From the NCBI GenBank assembly GCA_043769985.1, contig JAYVIV010000213.1:1-64000 (forward strand): a DNA stretch of 64,000 nucleotides. Reading direction: 5' to 3'. This stretch comes from Arcicella sp043769985. Lineage in GTDB: Bacteria > Bacteroidota > Bacteroidia > Cytophagales > Spirosomataceae. Of this stretch, positions 1-8,856 are shown piece after piece. The notes under the pieces were generated by a model. That model was not told where the DNA came from. It saw only the letters and a program-made list of their open reading frames with translations, and did not search any database. The translations under genes were made by a program, and so were the position numbers. Positions within the stretch are counted from its first letter, which is position 1, and each line of letters opens with the position of its first letter.

Positions 1-425
1 AGAGAAAAGATTCCCTACAAGAGAATCTTTTGCTCTACTTCGTTTATAATATTTTGGAATCATTCCGCTCATTGCCTACAAAATTACTGGATATTCAATA
101 CTTTTACATTAAGTTTCAGATTAAGATTTTATTAGTTTTTAATATCACTAAAGTTATGAAATATACAAGAATAATGCTAAACTTTTTAAGGTAAAATAGT
201 TACAGGATAATAAAAGGTAATAAAAATAAAATTACCATCTATGAGGTATAGTGTGAAAGTCTATTCTCTATGAGGCATATTCAATTAATTAACGGTGAGT
301 TACTCTCAAATAGTATCTTTATTCTACAGTAGAAGCATACTTAATGATTTAATTACTCGCAAATATAGGGGTAAACAAAATATTTTTGTTATTTTGTATG
401 TTGTATTACCTTTTGCAAGAGAATT
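1..425. other. Gene-free leader region upstream of the sigma factor
   Basis: No supportable gene in 425 bases. A short hairpin (AAAAGATTC at 5-13 pairing with GAATCTTTT at 23-31) may be the tail of a feature left of the window. A 12-base near-direct repeat, CTATGAGGTATA (239-250) and CTATGAGGCATA (268-279), lies upstream of the sigma gene and could be an operator; this is only a pattern. No convincing -7 TAnnTTTG box directly precedes the sigma gene. Confidence 0.5.
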
Positions 426-1025
426 ATGAACGTAAAAAAATTTACAGACGAACAATTAGTGGCTCATTTCATTGAAACGCAGAAGAATATGTATTTCGAG
501 CAACTGTACGACCGCTATTCTGATAAAGTATATCGAAAGTGCTTGTCTTTTGTGAAAGATGATGCAAAAGCGGAGGATTTTACGCACGATATTTTCCTAA
601 AATTAGTTCTTAACCTTGCTTCATATAAAGAGACCGCAAAATTTTCAACTTGGTTATACTCAATTACTTACAATTACTGCATTGATCAAACTCGAGTTTC
701 TAAAAAATATTCCGAAGTTGGTTTAGATGACAACTTTGATGTGCCAGACGATGGCGATGACGCAGAAATAGCGGAAATGGAAGCTCTTCAGCTAAACAAG
801 GCACTGAAGCAACTGCTCCCAGAGGAAAAGTCAATTCTGATGATGAAATACCAAGATGATTTGAGTATTAAAGAAATATCCAAATCTTTGGATGTTTCAG
901 AAAGTGCCGTAAAAATGAGATTGTTACGTGCAAAAGAGAAACTCCGTAAAGTTTATTTGGAAGGCGTACTCTTCTGGGGCGTAATTATTGCTAAAATGAC
1001 GAGTTTCTTCTTTTGGAATGAATAA
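426..1025 (+). CDS. RNA polymerase sigma factor, ECF sigma-70 family
   Basis: ECF-type sigma factor of 199 aa that would direct RNA polymerase to a small regulon. Region 2 lies around residues 24-92 (FEQLYDRYSDKVYRKC ... FSTWLYSITYNYCID) and region 4 around 122-175, with the helix-turn-helix LSIKEISKSLDVSESAVKMR. The C-terminal tail after region 4 is hydrophobic and aromatic (LFWGVIIAKMTSFFFW), unusual for a soluble sigma factor and possibly a membrane contact. A 63-aa protein follows in the position where an anti-sigma factor is often found, but that protein has no recognisable anti-sigma domain. Family assignment is certain; target genes are unknown. Confidence 0.93.
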   Translation: MNVKKFTDEQLVAHFIETQKNMYFEQLYDRYSDKVYRKCLSFVKDDAKAEDFTHDIFLKLVLNLASYKETAKFSTWLYSITYNYCIDQTRVSKKYSEVGLDDNFDVPDDGDDAEIAEMEALQLNKALKQLLPEEKSILMMKYQDDLSIKEISKSLDVSESAVKMRLLRAKEKLRKVYLEGVLFWGVIIAKMTSFFFWNE

Positions 1026-1032
1026 ATTTTAT

Positions 1033-1101
1033 TTTTTGGTTCTGAGTTCTGGGTACTTAGTTCTGAACTTTCCCTCAAAACCCAGAACTAAGAACTAAAA
1101 A
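1033..1101. repeat. Intergenic palindrome, GGTTCTGAGTTCTG family
   Basis: Left arm 1033-1054 (words GGTTCTGAGTTCTGGGT) pairs with right arm 1080-1101 (CCCAGAACTAAGAACTAAAA) with only about two mismatches. The arm is an iteration of GTTCTG/AGTTCT. The palindrome ends one base before the ATG of the next gene, so a transcript from the sigma gene would fold immediately against that start codon. Confidence 0.85.
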
Positions 1102-1102
1102 G

Positions 1103-1294
1103 ATGTCAGAAAAAGAAAACCCCTTCAAACTCATCGAACCCAACGGGCAAGTGCCTGAACATTTAAAAAAAGCATTGGTTTCAGAAATTGACACCATTCG
1201 TAATGCATCCACCCTTATTGAACTGTTCGTTGGCAACTTCATTAATGCCTTAACTACTTCATTATCAAATGGAAGCGAACATAAAAAACCCTAA
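1103..1294 (+). CDS. Small conserved hypothetical protein downstream of sigma factor
   Basis: A 63-aa soluble protein of unknown function. It starts with a charged stretch (MSEKENPFKLIEPNG), followed by a likely helix (EHLKKALVSEIDTIRNASTLIELFVGNFINAL). The order sigma factor, small protein, MscS-like channel on one strand suggests an operon. A role in controlling the sigma factor is an inference from position only. Its ATG sits one base after a long palindrome, so translation probably depends on how that RNA folds. Confidence 0.7.
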   Translation: MSEKENPFKLIEPNGQVPEHLKKALVSEIDTIRNASTLIELFVGNFINALTTSLSNGSEHKKP

Positions 1295-1342
1295 AATATT
1301 CTTTTAATTAACCAAGTAAACTACTAAAATTCACGTCAAGCC

Positions 1343-2158
1343 ATGCCAAATATTCAAGACATTCTGATTGATACTTTCCGAAAACTTTTAGAACAACTCA
1401 CTGGATTTATTTCTAACTTCATCCCAGCAATAATCGTGCTGCTAATCGGCTTTTTTGTTGCCAAACTCGTTCGAAAATTACTTCAAAAAGGGCTTGAAAA
1501 AGCTGGTGTTGACAAATTGGGTGAGAAACTCAATGAAATTGATATGGTTAAGAAGATGGGTGAGATAAAATTTAGCTCATTAATTCCTACCATTATCTAC
1601 TATTATATTTTGTTGATGTTCATCACCATTTCCACAACTTTGATGGGTATAAAAGCACTGTCGGACATGATTGCTTCTGTGATGATTTTAATTCCTAAAT
1701 TAATTGTTGCTGCCATCATGACGTTTGCAGGAATAATGATTGCCGATACTTTGAAAAATGCAGTCATTAATATCTGTAAATCATTAAAAATAGAATCTGG
1801 AAAATTATTGGGTAGTATCGTTTTTTCATTTTTCCTGATAATTGTGGTCATTGCTGCCTTGAAACAAGCAGGAATTGAAACGAGTTTATTGGAATCAAGT
1901 TTTAACTTAATTATTGGGGGTGTAATTTTTGCTTTTGCCGTTGGTTATGGCATGGCTTCAAAAGACGTTTTATCAAATATTTTATCAAGTTTCTATTCTA
2001 AAAACAAGTTTAAAGAAGGACAAACCATTGCCATTGATGGAGTGAAGGGTAATATTTTAGACATGGATATTACTTCAATAACCCTCTCAACGGGTGATTC
2101 TCAAACAGTATTTCCACTGAGTGCTTTACAAAACAAAAAGGTAGAAATATTTAATTAA
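1343..2158 (+). CDS. MscS-family mechanosensitive channel-like membrane protein
   Basis: Inner-membrane protein of 271 aa. Residues 20-55 (FIPAIIVLLIGFFVAKLVRK) and 112-148 (LIPKLIVAAIMTFAGIMIAD) are two copies of the 'conserved TM helix' repeat; further hydrophobic segments lie near 78-100 and 150-172. Residues 185-270 carry the glycine-rich pore helix (GVIFAFAVGYGMASKDVLSN) and an MscS-type beta domain (FKEGQTIAIDGVKGNI). The protein ends after the beta domain and lacks the large C-terminal domain of E. coli MscS. It likely acts in osmotic stress relief, consistent with mscL nearby and an ECF sigma gene upstream. Confidence 0.85.
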   Translation: MPNIQDILIDTFRKLLEQLTGFISNFIPAIIVLLIGFFVAKLVRKLLQKGLEKAGVDKLGEKLNEIDMVKKMGEIKFSSLIPTIIYYYILLMFITISTTLMGIKALSDMIASVMILIPKLIVAAIMTFAGIMIADTLKNAVINICKSLKIESGKLLGSIVFSFFLIIVVIAALKQAGIETSLLESSFNLIIGGVIFAFAVGYGMASKDVLSNILSSFYSKNKFKEGQTIAIDGVKGNILDMDITSITLSTGDSQTVFPLSALQNKKVEIFN

Positions 2159-2540
2159 ATCTTCCCATAAATTGTAGTATTTTGATAATTATAAAACTTA
2201 ACTGTTACTTTTTAGAACATCCTACGTATAAAAGTAAAATGATTAAAGATGAAAGTCATTTTATTAGTTTTCAAGACTAATAGTCTTTCAAGATTTTCGT
2301 TGAGTATCATGATTCTATTACATTATGCTCTGAAAACTTTGTTTGCACAAGATTTGTCGCACAATCAAAATAATTACAGAATTGTATCCCCATAATTTTG
2401 AGCATAAAACATTTACTCAAAATATCATTTTCACATCAAAACAAGTCCTCTTTCGACGGATAATAATCTTTAATCATTGCAAGGAACCTCACCCGTCCGT
2501 CTTGTTTTATGCTGTACCTTGTAAAATAAAATAGCTGTTT
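2159..2540. other. Gene-free region between MscS-like and DUF3078 genes
   Basis: About 380 bases with no convincing gene. It holds a -7-like box TAATTTTG at 2393-2400, without a clear -33 partner, and a short hairpin AAGACTA/TAGTCTT near 2272-2286. A 63-codon reading frame here starts with TTG and resembles nothing known; I treat it as chance. Confidence 0.5.
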
Positions 2541-3419
2541 ATGAAAAAGCAATTGCCATTATTAATTTTATTTACCTTACTTTTTTCATCCAATTTTTAC
2601 GCTCAAGAAGCAAAAAAGGATACTTCCTACTGGAAGAAATCATCTCAATTTGGAGCAAATTTTAGCAATGCTGGTTTTAGCGACTGGGTTGCGGGTGGAC
2701 AAAACGCCACAGGTTTCAATGTATTTTTTAACACCAAAGGAGAATATACCCGAGATAAAACAACGTGGGTAAATGACCTTCAATTACAGTACGGTATTTT
2801 AGACAATGGCTCGGGTTCAAGAAAGAGTATCGACCGTTTATTTTTTGATTCAAAGGTTGGTCGTAAACTTTCAAAAGTTTGGTCATTAGTAGGTGGACTA
2901 AACTTTCAAACACAATTTACAGCTGGTTACAAGTATGGTGAAACCTCAGCAAAAGACATTAAAATTTCTAACCTTTTTGCACCAGCTTTTATCACCGAAT
3001 ACATTGGTGTTGAATGGAAACCAAAGCCCTTTTTTAGTATGGTTTTTGCCCCAGGTGCATTTCGTCAAACAATTGTTTCGGATGAAGGTGTTTTTCAAAA
3101 GAATGATAAAGGCGTTATTCAACCCGCTTATGGTGTTCCAGTCGGTGATTCTTTCAAAAATGATGTAGCAATTATGCAATTTGTAGCAGCATTCGATAAA
3201 GATATTGCTAAGAATGTAAACTTAAAATTACGTTATCAACTATTTATTGATGCAAAAAACCTCCCCAGCACAGACAATCGTTTAGATGCCAAATTAGCGG
3301 CAAAAATCAATAAATATTTTAGTGCGACCTTTGATTTAATCTTATTATATGACGATGATCAGAGTTTCCAGATTCAGCAAGCTCGAAATTTAGGGCTTGG
3401 TTTCTTATATACATTTTAA
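2541..3419 (+). CDS. DUF3078 domain-containing outer-membrane protein
   Basis: A 292-aa exported protein with a signal peptide (MKKQLPLLILFTLLFSSNFYAQ). The rest matches the Bacteroidota DUF3078 pattern: WKKSSQFGANFSNAGFSDW, WVNDLQLQYGILDNG, alternating strands, and a C-terminal aromatic ending (GLGFLYTF) typical of outer-membrane beta-barrels. The function of DUF3078 is unknown; a barrel in the outer membrane is inferred from strand pattern and terminus. It is followed at 55 bases by mscL on the same strand. Confidence 0.87.
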   Translation: MKKQLPLLILFTLLFSSNFYAQEAKKDTSYWKKSSQFGANFSNAGFSDWVAGGQNATGFNVFFNTKGEYTRDKTTWVNDLQLQYGILDNGSGSRKSIDRLFFDSKVGRKLSKVWSLVGGLNFQTQFTAGYKYGETSAKDIKISNLFAPAFITEYIGVEWKPKPFFSMVFAPGAFRQTIVSDEGVFQKNDKGVIQPAYGVPVGDSFKNDVAIMQFVAAFDKDIAKNVNLKLRYQLFIDAKNLPSTDNRLDAKLAAKINKYFSATFDLILLYDDDQSFQIQQARNLGLGFLYTF

Positions 3420-3474
3420 AAACAAAACTATTTATCGCTTTCATAAATCAAACTGTTAAAAACCCTTCAAAGAC

Positions 3475-3780
3475 ATGTTAAAAGAATTTAAAGCGTTTAT
3501 TACTCAAGGCAACGTCCTTGATTTGGCTGTAGGTGTAATCATTGCTGGTGCGTTTGGAAAAATTGTAAGTTCATTTGTTGATGACATTATTATGCCGATT
3601 GTTGGTATATTTCTCGGTGGTGTTGATTTCGCAACCTTGGCAGTTAAGGTCGGTGAAGCACAAATCAAATACGGTAGTTTTATTCAAGTAATCATTAATT
3701 TCTTAATTATCGCATGGGTTGTATTTATGGTAGTTAAAGCAGCTATAAAGTCGGGCTTAACAAGTAAAAAACCAGAGTAA
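3475..3780 (+). CDS. mscL: Large-conductance mechanosensitive channel MscL (short form)
   Basis: Channel that opens under membrane tension to release solutes on hypo-osmotic shock. The N-terminal amphipathic helix and TM1 are classical (MLKEFKAFITQGNVLDLAVG, then VIIAGAFGKIVSSFVDDIIM), and TM2 lies near residues 68-90 (FIQVIINFLIIAWVVFMVVK). At 101 aa it is shorter than the usual 130-150: the periplasmic loop is short and the C-terminal cytoplasmic helix bundle is essentially missing. That bundle is dispensable for gating in studied homologues, so the protein is probably functional. A strong terminator follows. Confidence 0.93.
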   Translation: MLKEFKAFITQGNVLDLAVGVIIAGAFGKIVSSFVDDIIMPIVGIFLGGVDFATLAVKVGEAQIKYGSFIQVIINFLIIAWVVFMVVKAAIKSGLTSKKPE

Positions 3781-3827
3781 TTAAACATAATTAACTCATT
3801 ATCAATACATTAATTGATAAATAGTTT

Positions 3828-3858
3828 ATCCCAAAGGTTTACGCCTTTGGGATTTTTT
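3828..3858 (+). terminator. Rho-independent terminator after mscL
   Basis: Perfect 10-bp stem ATCCCAAAGG / CCTTTGGGAT (3828-3837 and 3844-3853) followed by a T run. Confidence 0.9.
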
Positions 3859-3886
3859 GTTGGTATTATATCTGAATTTAAACAAC

Positions 3887-3914
3887 AAAAATCCCCGCCA
3901 TTAGCAGGGATTTT
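3887..3914 (-). terminator. Rho-independent terminator of the GNAT gene
   Basis: Stem AAAATCCC / GGGATTTT flanking CGCCATTAGCA. Read on the minus strand it ends in a T run (GGGGATTTTTGTTG). It closes the leftward GNAT gene and sits back to back with the mscL terminator. Confidence 0.75.
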
Positions 3915-3937
3915 ATGAATTAACCTTTTCTAAAAAT

Positions 3938-4453
3938 TCACACAAGCTGTGTAAATGTCTTTTTCATCAAAAAATCAGTTTGGGCATCGTCACCTAATTG
4001 GAAAATGTGTTCTCCAAAAACTTCAAAACCCCATTTTTGATAGAAATTATATGCTTTGGGATTATGTTCCCATACACCTAACCAAATGCTTTTATAACTA
4101 TTTTCAATGGCAACATCAATACATTTTTGCATCAATGCCGCTCCATATTTTTTCCCATGATGGTTTTTACTGACGTAAATTCTCTCAATCTCTAAAGACG
4201 CTGTATCGGGATTTTCTACTAAATTAATCCTCATTTTTGCATAACCAATAGTCTCATCTGCTAATTCAACCAACAAAAATATCGTTTTTGGAGTCTTTAT
4301 TTCACCCGAAATTTGCTCTTTACTAAATTTTTCTTGAAGATAATTCTGTAAATTTTCGGGTGTATTTTGCTCACCATAAGTTTCTACAAAAGTCATCGCT
4401 CCTATTTCACAAAGTGAGTCAATATCTTCAATTGTTGCAATTTTTATGTTCAT
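3938..4453 (-). CDS. GNAT family N-acetyltransferase
   Basis: Acetyl-CoA-dependent N-acyltransferase, 171 aa from the chosen ATG (MNIKIATIEDIDSLCEIG); an ATG two codons upstream is possible. The GNAT core is clear: strand beta4 (SLEIERIYVSKNHHGKKYG) with the acetyl-CoA pyrophosphate loop HGKKYGAALM, then IWLGVWEHNPKAYNFYQKWG, the usual C-terminal motif B. The substrate is unknown. It is divergent from the neighbouring LysR gene, so that regulator might control it, but this is positional only. Confidence 0.9.
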   Translation of the reverse strand: MNIKIATIEDIDSLCEIGAMTFVETYGEQNTPENLQNYLQEKFSKEQISGEIKTPKTIFLLVELADETIGYAKMRINLVENPDTASLEIERIYVSKNHHGKKYGAALMQKCIDVAIENSYKSIWLGVWEHNPKAYNFYQKWGFEVFGEHIFQLGDDAQTDFLMKKTFTQLV

Positions 4454-4604
4454 AACCAATCTTTACTTGCCAATACTACCAACGTTTCAACCTAACGAAC
4501 TGGGATTGACCAATATTTTAATTCTATGTTAAATCGTTATTTTATTAGTAAGATTTACTCATCACCACACAAAAAAAGCATTTTCTATTTATAATAAAAA
4601 ATAC

Positions 4605-4612
4605 TAAATTTG
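4605..4612 (+). promoter_or_regulatory. Bacteroidota -7 promoter box of the LysR gene
   Basis: TAAATTTG matches the TAnnTTTG -7 consensus exactly and lies 28 bases before the ATG. A clean -33 element is not visible. Confidence 0.5.
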
Positions 4613-4639
4613 CATTGATTAATACCAAAATCATATTAA

Positions 4640-5524
4640 ATGGAATTTCGACAATTAGAATATTTCTTAGGCGTTGCTTCTGACTTACATTTTTCGAGGG
4701 CCGCTGAAAAATTATTTATTGCACAACCTGCTTTAAGTAGGCAAATTCAGCAATTAGAAGAGAATTTGGGTGTACTACTTTTTGAAAGAGACAAACGAAA
4801 CGTGAAGCTAACGCCTGCGGGTGAATATTTGCGAGAGGAAGCAAAACAAGTACTTTCTCAATTGGACAATATTAGCAAAAGGACACAGCAAATTCACAAA
4901 GGTGAAAGTGGAGAAATTAGGATTGGACATCCTGGCTCGGCAATTTATTCAGTAATTCCTCCAATATTAACGAGTTTACGAACTCATTTCCCAGAGATAA
5001 AAGCAAAATTATCGGAGGTTTTGGAAGATGATTTATTTGGAAATTTAAAGAATTATCAAGTAGATGTGGGTTTCATCAGAGAGCCTTTTGTGAACAAAAA
5101 TATTGTTTCAAAAGTAATATTTGAAGAACCTTTTGCTTTGGTTTTACCTGAAAATCATTGGATTTCACAGAAAAATTTTAGTAGTTTAGCTCAAGTGAAA
5201 TACGAGCCTTTCGTCTTACCTCCACGGTATGCAGGCTCAGCCTATTATGATCTACTTGTCCGTATGTGCGAACGAGAAGGTTTTGCTCCAAATATTTCAC
5301 ACGAATCTAATTATGGAGCAACTATACTCCGCTTGGTTGAACACAATTTGGGGGTTTCATTGATGCCAATTTCCTATAAATTCAGCTCGGCAATGCGAGT
5401 AAAATTTATTGATTTAACTGACGTTCCAGAACGAACCCAGCTTTCGATAGCGTGGCGAAAGGATGATACAAATCCAGTTTTGTTGAATTTCTTGAAGGTT
5501 GCCGAATCAGTTGTGATTGAGTAA
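4640..5524 (+). CDS. LysR-family transcriptional regulator
   Basis: DNA-binding regulator of 294 aa. The winged helix-turn-helix occupies residues 1-60 (MEFRQLEYFLGVASDLHFSR ... AAEKLFIAQPALSRQIQQLE) and the effector-binding periplasmic-protein-like fold about 90-290, beginning EIRIGHPGSAIYSVIPPIL. Sequence style is that of the CatM/BenM and hydrogen-peroxide/aromatic group of LysR proteins, but no ligand can be named. It is divergent from the GNAT gene and precedes the NifU-domain gene by 99 bases. Confidence 0.93.
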   Translation: MEFRQLEYFLGVASDLHFSRAAEKLFIAQPALSRQIQQLEENLGVLLFERDKRNVKLTPAGEYLREEAKQVLSQLDNISKRTQQIHKGESGEIRIGHPGSAIYSVIPPILTSLRTHFPEIKAKLSEVLEDDLFGNLKNYQVDVGFIREPFVNKNIVSKVIFEEPFALVLPENHWISQKNFSSLAQVKYEPFVLPPRYAGSAYYDLLVRMCEREGFAPNISHESNYGATILRLVEHNLGVSLMPISYKFSSAMRVKFIDLTDVPERTQLSIAWRKDDTNPVLLNFLKVAESVVIE

Positions 5525-5623
5525 TTGAAACTGAACTAAAAACTCATTATCTTTGATTAAATATTCAAGGTCTTGAATTAAGCTAATCGGGTAAACGAAC
5601 TAATAACTAAGAAATAAAACATC

Positions 5624-5878
5624 ATGGAAGCAATATTTGAGCATCCTCTTCAAGGAAAAATAGAAATTGCATTAGATAAAATTCGCCCTTATTTGATTGC
5701 TGACGGAGGAAATGTACGTGTCCTTGAAATTACGGACGAGAATACTTTACGTCTGGAATTGGTGGGTGCTTGTGGTTCATGCTCAATGTCGGCAATGACC
5801 TTCAAAGGCGGTATTGAAGATACTATTCGCCGTGAAGTGCCTGAGATTTTGAAAGTTGAAGCTACTAATATAAATTAA
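5624..5878 (+). CDS. NifU-like C-terminal domain protein (Fe-S cluster scaffold/carrier)
   Basis: An 84-aa stand-alone NifU C-terminal domain, which binds a bridging Fe-S cluster and hands it to apo-proteins. The ligand pair is C50-x-x-C53 in LVGACGSCSMSAMT, and the preceding IRPYLIADGGNV is a family signature. No N-terminal IscU-like domain is present. The gene ends 7 bases before purN, suggesting co-transcription. Confidence 0.92.
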   Translation: MEAIFEHPLQGKIEIALDKIRPYLIADGGNVRVLEITDENTLRLELVGACGSCSMSAMTFKGGIEDTIRREVPEILKVEATNIN

Positions 5879-5885
5879 AATCCTC

Positions 5886-6455
5886 TTGAAAAACATCGCT
5901 ATCTTCGCTTCTGGCTCTGGTTCAAACGCCGAAAGAATTGTTGAGTATTTTACTGATTCTGAACAAATTAACGCAAAACTTTTCCTGTGTAATAATCCTG
6001 AGGCGGGCGTGATTCAACGTGCCAAAAGATTACAAATTCCAATAGTGATGTTCGACCGCCCAGCTTTTAAATCGGGGGAGGTTGTAAAAACTCTTCAAGA
6101 AAATCAAATTGATTGGGTGATTTTGGCGGGTTTTCTGTGGCTTGTTCCCAAGAATATGGTTGAGGCTTTTCCCAATAGAATTATCAATATTCACCCTGCA
6201 CTGCTTCCAAAATTTGGCGGAAAAGGAATGTATGGGCATTTTGTGCATGAAGCCGTTGTGGAAAACAAAGAAACTGAATCAGGTATTACCATCCATTTTG
6301 TGAATGAACATTATGACGAAGGAGGCATAATTTTTCAGGCATCATTTCCTGTTTTACCCACAGATACGCCAGATGATGTGGCTCGAAAAGGGCAGGTTTT
6401 GGAACATAAATATTTTCCAGAAGTGATTGAGCGAACCATCCTTGCAACCACATAG
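5886..6455 (+). CDS. purN: Phosphoribosylglycinamide formyltransferase (GART)
   Basis: Catalyses the third step of de novo purine synthesis: formyl transfer from 10-formyl-THF to GAR. It is 189 aa, normal length. Motifs: IFASGSGSN (phosphate loop, residues 6-14), IINIHPALLPKF with the catalytic Asn/His, and GITIHFVNEHYDEG with the catalytic Asp. The start is TTG at 5886 (TTGAAAAACATCGC gives MKNIA); no ATG lies in frame at the right place and homologues begin here. It follows the NifU-domain gene by 7 bases. Confidence 0.95.
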   Translation: MKNIAIFASGSGSNAERIVEYFTDSEQINAKLFLCNNPEAGVIQRAKRLQIPIVMFDRPAFKSGEVVKTLQENQIDWVILAGFLWLVPKNMVEAFPNRIINIHPALLPKFGGKGMYGHFVHEAVVENKETESGITIHFVNEHYDEGGIIFQASFPVLPTDTPDDVARKGQVLEHKYFPEVIERTILATT

Positions 6456-6490
6456 ATAGGATAGGTTACATAAAAAAGACTAAAAAAAAA

Positions 6491-6513
6491 TGCCAAATCT
6501 CAAAGATTTGGCA
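6491..6513. terminator. Bidirectional terminator between purN and Uma2 gene
   Basis: Perfect 10-bp stem TGCCAAATCT / AGATTTGGCA with a 3-base loop, A run on the left and T run on the right, so it can stop transcription from both convergent genes. Confidence 0.92.
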
Positions 6514-6525
6514 TTTTTAAAATCA

Positions 6526-7080
6526 TCAAAATTCTACATTTTCGTACACTTCATTCAGTGGTAGAATAGTTCCAAAAAACGATAGATTGATATGATCGGA
6601 AAGATTGGTATAAAATTCAAATTCCCATTTTTTGCCAACCCTGCGATACATTTCTGTCAAACTGATATCCTGCGAGACGATAAGGTAATATTGTAAAGAT
6701 TCAATTTGACAATATTCCACCAATTTTACACTACGGTCAATATCTTTTGTTCCTTCTGATAAAACTTCAACAATCAGAGCAGGCTGTCTAACAGATTTTG
6801 CTTCAACGCCTTCTTTGTGAATTACCATCATATCAGGAATTCGATAGATTTTACCCTTACCCAATATAAGTTTTACAGCATTTTGATATGTTTTGAAGGG
6901 TTTCCCTTTTAAGATTGTCCTGAAAAAATAATGAATATTTCCAGCTATTTCATTCGCTATTGGTGTTTCTCCTGCCATTTCTATAATTTCTCCATTGACA
7001 TATTCATATAGTCCTTCGTGAACCTCACAAAAGTCAAAATACTCCTCAACGGTATAAAGTTGTTCTTCTACTGCAACCAT
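6526..7080 (-). CDS. Uma2 family (DUF820) endonuclease-like protein
   Basis: A 184-aa member of the Uma2/DUF820 family, which has a PD-(D/E)XK nuclease fold. Visible elements: LYEYVNGEIIEM at the N-terminus, YRIPDMMVI (catalytic Asp of the PD motif), ALIVEVLSEGT (the ExV strand), then DRSVKLVEYCQIESLQYYLI. These single-copy genes are common in cyanobacteria and Cytophagales and their biological role is unknown. It ends convergently with purN and has the M28 peptidase gene behind it on the same strand. Confidence 0.88.
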   Translation of the reverse strand: MVAVEEQLYTVEEYFDFCEVHEGLYEYVNGEIIEMAGETPIANEIAGNIHYFFRTILKGKPFKTYQNAVKLILGKGKIYRIPDMMVIHKEGVEAKSVRQPALIVEVLSEGTKDIDRSVKLVEYCQIESLQYYLIVSQDISLTEMYRRVGKKWEFEFYTNLSDHINLSFFGTILPLNEVYENVEF

Positions 7081-7127
7081 TTTAGTATTGTTTACACTAC
7101 CAAAAATTAAATTATAATCAAAACTAA

Positions 7128-8735
7128 TTATTTCTTATCCGAATCAACCACCAAACGCTTCTCACGATTAGCGATTTCCCACGTTAAATTAAACACTAAT
7201 CTCGCTCGTTTTTCCATTTTATCAAACTCAATCTTCTCAACATCATCCGTTGGTTGATGGTAATCATCATGAACACCGTTAAAGAAAAATGCAACTGGAA
7301 TTTTATTTTTAGCAAAATTGTAATGGTCCGAACGATAATAAAAACGGTTTGGATCGTTGGGGTCATTATATCTAAAATCTAAATCAATCGGTGACTTTTT
7401 ATTTTGATCTAATAATGCCGAATGTAATTCCGAAGAAAGTTTATCTGAACCAATCACATAGATGTAATCACCCTTGCCTTCATGGTCTTTGTCTGTGCGT
7501 CCGACCATGTCAATATTGATATCACAAACGGTATTCGCCAAAGGAAAAACCGGGTGCTTTACATAATATTCAGAACCTAAAAGCCCTTTCTCTTCACCCG
7601 TTACAGTCATGAATAATACGCTTCTACGTGGTTTTTTGCCACTTTTTGCTGCTTCTCCAAATGCCTGAGCTACTTCCAAAACGGACACCGTTCCCGAACC
7701 GTCATCGTCTGCTCCGTTGTAGATTTTTCCATCCTGCACCCCCACATGGTCGTAGTGAGAAGTAACAATAACTACCTCATCTTTTTTGTCTGTTCCTTCT
7801 AAGTATCCTAAAACATTATACGTTTCAATTCCATCAACAGTTCTTTCTATTTTCAAAATGATTGATTGATTTTTCAACAAATTATCCACCGACTTTTTGG
7901 CAAAGGAAATCTTTTCTTTTGCTGAATCAAATTCAATAATAGTTGTATTCAAAATTTCAGCCGCCATGTTTTGCCCGATAGTTAAAACCGCAAAATCTGA
8001 ACCCTGTGGATCAGAAGTTTCACGAAAACCGAGGCGAGCATTCCCGAAACGTTTCATCATGGTTTGACGTTGCTTAATGGTCTTTTCAAAGTCCTCAACC
8101 GACGTTTTTGAAATTATCAAAAGTCCTTTCGCTCCTTTGCTTTTGGCAAGATTCATTTTCTCTTTCCAAGCATCTCCTTTACTCCATTTTGACATTTCTG
8201 TGGTGTTTGTAATTAAAAAATTACCATCACTTGACCTCGGTTCACCTTCAAAAGCGATTACGATTTTATCTTTTACATCTACATTATTATAGTCCATAAA
8301 ATCCTTATCCTCAATCCCGTAACCCACAAAAACTGTTTCCAATGTTTCTTCTTTAGGCATTGGAGCAATTGAATTTGAAATAAAATCGGATAAATACTGA
8401 AACTTTTTACCATTGGCTTTCAGATAAAAATCTCCCCAACCACGTTTTACTAAATCGACTAATTGAAGGTGAGATTTATCGTCGCCAACCACGCCTTTTA
8501 ATCCATAGCTTTCAAATTTATCCGCAATGTATTTTGCGGCTAATCTTTGCTCGGGCGAACCTGTATCACGTCCTCGCATACTGTCGGAAGCAATATAAGT
8601 TAGGTGAACTTTAAGGTCTTGGGCAGTGATGGTTTTTATTAAATCATCAGGGGTTAATTGTGCAACTGTTCGGCATGAAACCAATGAGAGAACACAAATG
8701 AATGATAGGAGAATTGTTTTTGTTATTTTTTTCAT
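7128..8735 (-). CDS. M28 family zinc aminopeptidase, lipoprotein
   Basis: Exported di-zinc exopeptidase. I start it at 8735 (MKKITKTILLSFICVLSL), because this gives a lipoprotein signal ending in VSC; a frame extending upstream to 8774 adds only 13 residues before the signal. A PA domain is inserted (VFVGYGIEDKDFMDYNNVDV), followed by the metal centre: SHYDHVGV, NGADDDGSG, VTGEEKGLLGS, INIDMVGR and the late His in DDYHQPTDD. Likely anchored in the outer or inner membrane, releasing N-terminal amino acids from peptides. Confidence 0.92.
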   Translation of the reverse strand: MKKITKTILLSFICVLSLVSCRTVAQLTPDDLIKTITAQDLKVHLTYIASDSMRGRDTGSPEQRLAAKYIADKFESYGLKGVVGDDKSHLQLVDLVKRGWGDFYLKANGKKFQYLSDFISNSIAPMPKEETLETVFVGYGIEDKDFMDYNNVDVKDKIVIAFEGEPRSSDGNFLITNTTEMSKWSKGDAWKEKMNLAKSKGAKGLLIISKTSVEDFEKTIKQRQTMMKRFGNARLGFRETSDPQGSDFAVLTIGQNMAAEILNTTIIEFDSAKEKISFAKKSVDNLLKNQSIILKIERTVDGIETYNVLGYLEGTDKKDEVVIVTSHYDHVGVQDGKIYNGADDDGSGTVSVLEVAQAFGEAAKSGKKPRRSVLFMTVTGEEKGLLGSEYYVKHPVFPLANTVCDINIDMVGRTDKDHEGKGDYIYVIGSDKLSSELHSALLDQNKKSPIDLDFRYNDPNDPNRFYYRSDHYNFAKNKIPVAFFFNGVHDDYHQPTDDVEKIEFDKMEKRARLVFNLTWEIANREKRLVVDSDKK

Positions 8736-8856
8736 AAAAGTGGGCAAGTACATAGAAGCTCTGTTGATTTTCAATTCGTTGCGTTGATGGATGATATGAC
8801 GAAATTAAGAAAAAAATATTAGATTTTCCCTAATCCAAAATTCCCAATATTTAAAA

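Noticed and set aside
2343..2534. 63-codon plus-strand open frame between the MscS-like and DUF3078 genes
   Set aside because: It starts with TTG, has no recognisable composition or domain, and occupies promoter-like AT-rich DNA.
3475..3780. mscL as a pseudogene because of its short length
   Set aside because: Both membrane helices are intact, a clean stop is followed by a strong terminator, and the missing part is the dispensable C-terminal bundle.
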